Below are positions 58,611 through 64,000 of a stretch of 64,000 bases of DNA, one piece after another; positions within the stretch are counted from its first letter, which is position 1; each line of letters starts with the position of its first letter. Below the pieces are notes generated by a model. The model was given only the letters and a program-made list of their open reading frames with translations. It ran no database searches and was not told where the DNA came from. A program made the position numbers and the translations under genes. The stretch lies in the NCBI GenBank assembly GCA_023101725.1, contig JALJCO010012663.1, forward strand, positions 248,001 to 312,000, written 5' to 3'. This DNA comes from Atherinomorus stipes (taxonomy: Eukaryota; Chordata; Actinopteri; Atheriniformes; Atherinidae).

Positions 58611-59085
58611 GGATATTAAATTCTTTGACATCTGAAAACACCATGTTCAACAACTATTCTGGTCCCCTAAAGAAAGAATGAAAATATGTTACCAGAACTG
58701 AAGTTACATATTTGCTGAAGGCCTCATGTCAGTCAATTCATATTGACTGACATGAGCCAAGGAGTAAATATTACCGTCTAATGTCAAAAGAGGGTGTTCT
58801 TAGCTTGTGACAATTATATTCTGCTCCAAGGGCAAAAATCCCAAAATAGCCTAATCTCAGTGAGAGAAGTTCATTTTGGACATCTGGCTGTGTGGTAGAA
58901 CAAATCCTCAAAAAACATGATTACCCTTCTTAGTTATGATGTTTATGATCATTTACAGGCATTAACTTTGGAATTAAACTGAGTAATTTGGGGTAATTTT
59001 AGCAGTAACAAGCAAGATATAAAAAATCCGGAAATCACCCTATCTTAAATAAATAAATGCGACTTATAATCTGGTGTGACTTATA
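58611..59085. other. No gene seen; 15-bp perfect hairpin
   Basis: CTCATGTCAGTCAAT (58723-58737) pairs perfectly with 58742-58756 around a TCAT loop. The rest is AT-rich spacer. Confidence 0.5.
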
Positions 59086-59109
59086 TACACTGCCCGGCCA
59101 AAAAAAAAG

Positions 59110-59880
59110 TTGCCAACAAAAAAAAAAAGGTTAACATTTCGTTGGACCGCCTTTAGCTTTGATTGCGGCAGCATTCGCTGTGTTTCCAGAAGCTTCTGCA
59201 ATGTCACCAGATTTTTTGCATCCTGTTGCATCAATTTTTCACCGAGATCTTGATGATGATTGTAGAGTCTGACCACAGCACATCCCAAAGATTCTCAATG
59301 GGGTTGAGGTCTGGACTCTGTGGGGGCCAATCCATGTGTGAAAATGATGTCTGATGATCCCTGAACCATCTTTCACAATCTGAGCCCGATAAATTCTGGC
59401 ATTGTCATCTTGGAATATGGCCGTGCCATCAGGAAAGAAACATCCATTGATGGAATAACCTGGTCATTCAGTGTATTCAGGTATCAGCTGACCTCATTAT
59501 CTGAGCTCATACTGTTGCTGAACCTGGACCTGACCAACTGCAGCAACCCCAGATCATCACACTGCCCCCACAGGCTCATACAGTAGCACTAGGCATGATG
59601 CTGCATCACTTCATCTGCCTTTCCAGCCACATTTCTTCCTGGAAGACGATGGTCCACTATCCTTCCAGTTTTTCATAATGCGTTGGACTGTTCTGAACCC
59701 AGTTTTAGTAGTTTCTGCATCTCCTTAGATGTTTTCACCTCTTGATGCCAATGGTTTGACCCTTCTCAAACAGACTAACATCTTTTCCAAGACCACGGAT
59801 GTGTCTTTCCACATGGTTGTTTACGAAATGAGAAGCAACTCATTGCACCATTTGGGGTTAAATAACTTGTTGCCAGCTGA
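59110..59880 (-). pseudogene. Tc1-like transposase, catalytic part, degraded
   Basis: On the minus strand [14 protein letters not shown] is readable near 59280-59335, the region of the last catalytic acidic residue of the DDE transposase. The C-terminal tail (KISVKN.., NRMQKIW.HCRSFWKHSECC) lies near 59150-59270. Further upstream remnants run to about 59880 but need several frameshifts. Stops are scattered, so it cannot make a transposase. Confidence 0.75.
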
Positions 59881-59911
59881 AAGATAATCGCCCATGCAGT
59901 AATTATCCAAT

Positions 59912-61121
59912 CGGTCTCCGCCGAGTGACGTAACATTTGTTGCTTAACCAGCAGTAACCAGCGCTTGACGCCATTTCAGGCGTAAAACTGTCAGTGGTCA
60001 AACCGGCGTGGAAATGAGCGCACATCTGATCATAATAATGATCTCATGACTGAATCCATGTGTGATTTATAAAATGTTCGTGTCTGACCAAACAACAGAA
60101 TATTGGTCAGAAATGCACCGTCATCCAGCTGTTTCTCCTGAAGCAGCAGCAGCGCTGACAGATGGAGGCTGGTCGGATTTGAGCCTGACCCGGACAGGAA
60201 CATAAGAAACGATAACTTTCATTAGTTAAACTAAGAAACAGTCTACCGAATGAACACTTGTACAACATTAATGTATAGATTAGTTTATAGAAACGGATCT
60301 CCTCCACTTAACTCCGTGTGTCCTGGGAGCTGCAGTTACCAGCGCGTCCGCCCTTCTGGCTGCGCATAATGTTTATAAACTAGTATTTCTGTTATTTAAC
60401 TTGTCAATAAAGTCTTGACAAGTTACAGCATTGTACAGCTCCACACAGGTCAGGGTTGTGTTGCAAACTTTCTCTGAGTCTAAAGCAGCGTTTCCCGCTG
60501 GTCCAATGCATCTGCGCCTTTCTGCAGCCCGACTGTCCGTCTTCTTACAAGCAGCCGAGCTTTCTTTTCTTTATTCAGACATCAACAGTGAGATAATAAA
60601 GTCTGATTTATCTTGACATTTTTGGCGATCAGAACTTCATCAGAAGTTATAAAACTCTGCTGTTAAGATCATCTGGCTGGTATGACACCTGCAGCTCCTG
60701 GAGACAGAAGACAGGGGGCGATCCGTCGTTTCTATTAAGTAATCTGTACCCTAAAGTTATCGTCTATAAGTGCTCAGTCAGCAGACTGTTTCTTAGCTTA
60801 GCTAATGAAAGTTATTTTTTCTTCTGTTCCTGTGCGGGTCAGGCTCAGATCCGACAGTCCAGGTCAGGCTTGGACCAGCCTCTGCCTGTCTGCGCTGCTG
60901 CTTCAGGGTAGAAGCAGCTGGATGAGGAGGGATTTCTGACGGAGATTCTATTGTTTGGTCAGACAAGAACATTTATGAATCACACATGGATACAATAATA
61001 AGATCATTTATATGATCAGATGTGCGCTCATTTCCACGCTTGTTTGATAAACGGGACCGCTGACTTTTATACGCCTGAAATGGTGTCTTAGCAACAAATG
61101 TCACGTGTCTGGCAGAGACCG
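59912..61121. mobile_element. 1.2-kb fold-back element with about 380-bp inverted arms
   Basis: The left end CGGTCTCCGCC and the right end GGCAGAGACCG are inverted. The arms continue as imperfect inverted copies for about 380 bp, for example TTGTTTGGTCAGAC / GTCTGACCAAACAA, GCAGATGTGCGCTCATTT-type words, and TTAGCTTAGCTAATGAAAG against its complement. It splits the Tc1 element between CCAAT and ATAGG, giving at most a 2-3 bp duplication. No ORF is recognised. A diverged relative is at 22930-23860. The superfamily is not assigned. Confidence 0.75.
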
Positions 61122-61181
61122 ATAGGAGGCTCATACCTATTTAAATCCAGGTGGAGACTTTTTTTTTGGCCAGGCAGTGTA

Positions 61182-61269
61182 TGTTTTTTTCCTGTTCATG
61201 ATGCATTTTTTGACTGATGTGACTCATATTCAGGAGCAACCTATAGTCCGGAAAATAGTTGTATTGTCT
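61182..61269. other. Short spacer
   Basis: Nothing recognised between the Tc1 end and the LINE tail. Confidence 0.4.
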
Positions 61270-62480
61270 TTCCCCCTGTAGTAGCTACCTTAGTATCTCT
61301 TTCTCATCAGCATCGGGGAGGTTATTCTTGATGTTGAAATGACTACAGAAAGGTTCCCATTTTTCTTTGAAGGACGGTAGCCTATGTCATTTTCATTAAG
61401 AACTGAGATTTTAGTCATTGTGATATATTCTGTGATTAAATTGTTCCAAAATTAAGGTTGATTAGGTTTTTAGATTTCCAGTTTTGTAAAATGACTTTCT
61501 TAGCAATAGTTAGAGAGATCAATTAACTGATTTTATGTTTATTATGCATATTTGTAGTTTGTAGGTTTCCTAAAAGACAAAGCAAGAGAGGGGGGGGGGT
61601 TCTGCAGCTCACAATATCAGATAATCGTTGTGGGATTATTGACCAAAATTTGTATACCGGTATGCAAGTCCAAAGTGCGTGAAAGTGATTGTCAATTACA
61701 CCCATGGTGCATTGTGTGCAGATATGTTTGGCAGTGAATCCCATCTTATTTTTTGCATATTGAGTGATGTGTGTTCTATGAATTATTTTATATTGGATTA
61801 ATTGTAAATTGGTGTTTGTTGTCATAATGAATATATTCATACATATATCTGTCCAATGGTCTGAAGTGAGAGAAGTGCATGGATCTAAATTCCATTTGGT
61901 TTGTGGTACATGTTCCGAAATATCTGATTTATATAATTTGGTAATGATTTTTTTGTTCTCTAATTTGCATTATTTCTTCTATTATTTTAGGTGGAGTGAG
62001 TGAATTATTTTTTATTTGAATTTTACTATTTATGATTGATTTAATCTTTAAATATTTAAAAGTTTGTTCATTTCCTATCCCATAGCTTTGCATTAAGTCT
62101 TTAAAAGTCAGAAACTTATTGTTATCAAATAAGTGATGGAGATGTGTGATCCCTTTCTGTTCCCATATGCCATAGTGGAGAGGTGTCTTGTGAAGATTAA
62201 AGTCCGGATTGTGCCATATAGGGGTGAATCTACAAGGTGCAGGGGTGGAATTGGTCATTTTTAAGACTTTCAAGGCTGTCGGTTTTTGAAGCAGTTGTGG
62301 GATTTCCATGAAGTGTTGAGAAATGGTAAATCTGATCATTTCATATTTTAGTAGTAAACTTGTTCTAATTGCATCCATGAGTTATTTTTGCTTTTTTGTT
62401 TTTCCAATAAAATTGTGCTACTGAGGTGTTAAGTGTTTGAAACTATTTTTCTATTGGTATTATAGGGAGTATTGAAAATA
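61270..62480 (-). mobile_element. Tx1/L1-type LINE, 3' portion, minus strand
   Basis: Two minus-strand frames (61929-62378 and 61523-61840) read as successive parts of the region after the reverse transcriptase in fish L1/Tx1-type LINEs. Just above the first frame FYWKNKKAKI is visible; then HNPDFNLHKTPLHYGIWEQK; then IQYKIIHRTHITQYAKNKMG and HFHALWTCIPVYKFW. The catalytic domain is absent (5' truncated near 62480). A frameshift or stop separates the frames. A run of 9 G lies near 61591. Confidence 0.75.
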
Positions 62481-62764
62481 AATAGTTTATTTGAGGGAGA
62501 ATTTTAATTTTGATGGTTGCTATACTGTATGTCCTATGAGTGACAGTGAAATATTTCACTAGCGTTGTAGGTTATCTTTTTTTTTTCCCTTTATTAATAA
62601 GTTGTGCTTTTCCTTAATGCTTTTATCATTCACTCTGTCTTCATCTGTATACAGTAAATCCTCTAATAGTGATCTCGATTCTATCACAAACTGTCCCTCC
62701 ATTAATTTCAGGCGATAGCGTTGAGAAAAGTAAATAATTTCTGTCCCTCTATTACAAGCCTTCT
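62481..62764. other. No gene seen
   Basis: AT-rich spacer between the LINE fragment and the LTR candidate. Confidence 0.4.
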
Positions 62765-63050
62765 TGTTGCGGGCGCCTCCTGTCAGCCATGGTATTTATG
62801 TAACTGTTTTCACCTGTGTCTAATTTTATGTCTGTCTCCTCCCCAGTGATTGGTGGTTGACGATCCCTCAGGAGCTTAAAAGCCAGGAGCTAGCCATCTT
62901 CAGATGGGGGCCACCGCCAGCTGGATTTCGTTTTGTTCCTTCTGGGCGGGCCTCTCTTCTCTTTATTCCTTTGGTTTAATAAGTTGTTTTGAACCATTGC
63001 TGTCTGGTGGTGGTCTCTCATTTATGTTACGGTTCCTTTACGTTGAGCCG
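62765..63050 (+). promoter_or_regulatory. Candidate 5' LTR of a Gypsy-type element
   Basis: The segment precedes the gag ORF and begins TGTTGCGGGCGCC near 62766, in keeping with the TG start of LTRs. AGCTTAAAAG near 62874 is a weak TATA-like site. The 3' edge is not fixed because the downstream LTR lies outside the window; the position after CATTTATGTTAC near 63030 is a guess. No polypurine tract can be checked. Confidence 0.45.
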
Positions 63051-63308
63051 GTTTAGGGACCGTAGCATATTTGGGGCCTCATGCGTGATCTGCTTGGGAT
63101 GTTGTTTTCTTTGTTTGGTTTGGCTTTGTGGTTGTGTAGGCCGTCCCTATGTTATCCTGTGGGGGGTTTTCCCTTTTTTTCCCCCCGTGTGTGTGGGTTT
63201 AAGTGCTGCACAGGTGTTTGGGCTTTATGCTGCACTGATTGTTGTGCCGTGCTGATCAGTTGAGTGGCGGTGCGCATTTTCCCCGTTATTGTTCCGCAGT
63301 GTTTTGTA

Positions 63309-64000
63309 ATGGAGTTTGTGCTGGAGGACTTTGTGGCTCAGCCGAGCCTTGTGGCTTTGGATCGTTGTACGAAGGATCAATTGTTGTCCATTGCTGCACA
63401 TCGTTCCATTCCCGTCCCTAAACGGTCACGGAAATCAATCAGGTCTGGGTTGATCACGGCTTTAGTTTACAAAGGTGTTCTGCCACCTGATGAGTCTGCG
63501 TCCGCTGTTGTAGCGTCTGACTGCGTTTCTGCGTCGCTGGCTGCTGAGGTTCAGCCTGCCCCTGAGCTCCGTCGGATGGAGTCAGAAATTGAACTCCGTT
63601 GTCTAGCTCTTAAAGAGAACAAAATTGGTCTCAGTAAGGTCAAGGAGGAGAGCAAACGACAGCTGCGGCTGCGTGAGCTGGAGCTTAGAACACCTGCAGC
63701 GTCATCTGCGTCCTCCCCTTCTCCTGAATTTGACGTAAACAAATGCATCAGACTGATTCCGCCTTTCTCTGAGAAGGATGTTTGTCTTGTTTGAGCATGT
63801 GGCTTGGACACTTAAGTGGCTGAAGGATGTGTGGCCTTTATTATTGCAGTGTGTGTTCACGGGTAAGGCTCAGGAGGCGTATGACCCTGACATGAGCTTG
63901 GATTACAAGCAGGTAAAAACCGCGGCGCTCGGGGCACATGAGTTGGTGCCTGAGACATACCGGCAGAAATTCAGCCCTTATAAGAAACATAGTGGCCAGA
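63309..64000 (+). pseudogene. Gypsy-type (Gmr1-like) gag with SCAN-like segment, frameshifted, partial
   Basis: The start at 63309 (MEFVLEDFVAQPSL) is preferred over the in-frame ATG at 63264, because related fish gag proteins begin this way in my recollection. A charged helical stretch (ESEIELRCLALKENKIG, KVKEESKRQLRLRELELR) precedes FDVNKCIRLIPPFSEKDV. Near 63780 a few bases are missing and the frame changes. The continuation to the window end carries the capsid-type segment with VFTGKAQEAY and ELVPETYRQKF, which resembles a SCAN domain. SCAN domains of vertebrate zinc-finger proteins are thought to descend from the gag of Gmr1-like Gypsy elements. Gag would package the element RNA. This copy is broken; protease and polymerase would lie downstream. 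Confidence 0.75.

Larger units (their letters stand above)
59088..61179 (-). mobile_element. Tc1-like transposon, interrupted by a fold-back element
   Basis: The termini CACTGCCCGGCCAAAAAAAA and TTTTTGGCCAGGCAGTG are inverted repeats flanked by TA (59086-59087 and 61180-61181), the Tc1/mariner target. Transposase remnants are read on the minus strand. Removing 59912-61121 leaves a compact Tc1 element of about 880 bp, so the copy had probably lost part of its gene before the fold-back element landed. Confidence 0.85.

Noticed and set aside
58277..59085. Immunoglobulin-type V exon after the signal-peptide exon
   Set aside because: No Cys-x-Trp and Tyr-x-Cys pattern or recombination signal could be found in any frame.

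Overview
The window looks like repeat-rich, gene-poor DNA from a ray-finned (teleost) fish. The basis is the repeat content, most of which I recognise as fish-type: an L2/CR1-clade LINE, Tc1-like transposons, hAT ends and MITEs, a V-SINE-like tRNA fragment, a Tx1/L1-type LINE tail and a Gypsy element whose gag carries a SCAN-like segment. There are no operons, rRNA, CRISPR arrays or other prokaryotic features. The species cannot be named from this. The only candidate host gene is a possible 5' end near 57.7-58.3 kb: an untranslated exon and a signal-peptide exon, each followed by a good splice donor.

Layout: 1-528 is the right half of a TTAA-flanked MITE inserted in a broken Tc1 transposase (533-939). 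1623-4827 is a nearly full-length L2 copy. 5150-6870 is a dispersed unit whose inverted copy lies at 55565-56910. 6882-9662 is a three-level nest: a TTAA element holding a 2.4-kb hAT-like element (7104-9521), which holds a second copy of the window-start MITE (8296-9177). 9741-10976 holds further TTAA MITEs and a 284-bp insertion with a 13-bp target duplication and a hammerhead-ribozyme-like motif. 11-35 kb is mostly plain AT-rich sequence with scattered MITEs (16795-17415, 25408-26195, 27857-28430, 28533-29073 and an inverted pair at 33062-33912) and a perfect 88-bp hairpin (21125-21212).

35481-40435 is a second L2 copy split by several later insertions. 44274-48974 is a composite bounded by TTAA-type ends and filled with LINE, MITE and hAT pieces. 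50795-54000 is a minus-strand LINE cut by two MITE-like elements. 54126-55081 is another MITE containing suspicious homopolymer-rich sequence. 59088-61179 is a Tc1-like element interrupted by a 1.2-kb fold-back element. 61270-62480 is a minus-strand Tx1/L1-type LINE tail. 62765-64000 is the 5' end of a Gypsy-type element with a frameshifted gag, running off the window.

The repeats can be read against one another. The two L2 copies, and the two copies of the 5-7 kb / 55-57 kb material, act as each other's empty sites and so confirm several insertions directly. The recurring theme is insertion at TTAA by at least nine families of small, non-coding, inverted-repeat elements whose ends mostly begin AGG or AGC; this is the piggyBac-type target preference. 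No intact transposase for any of them was found in the window.
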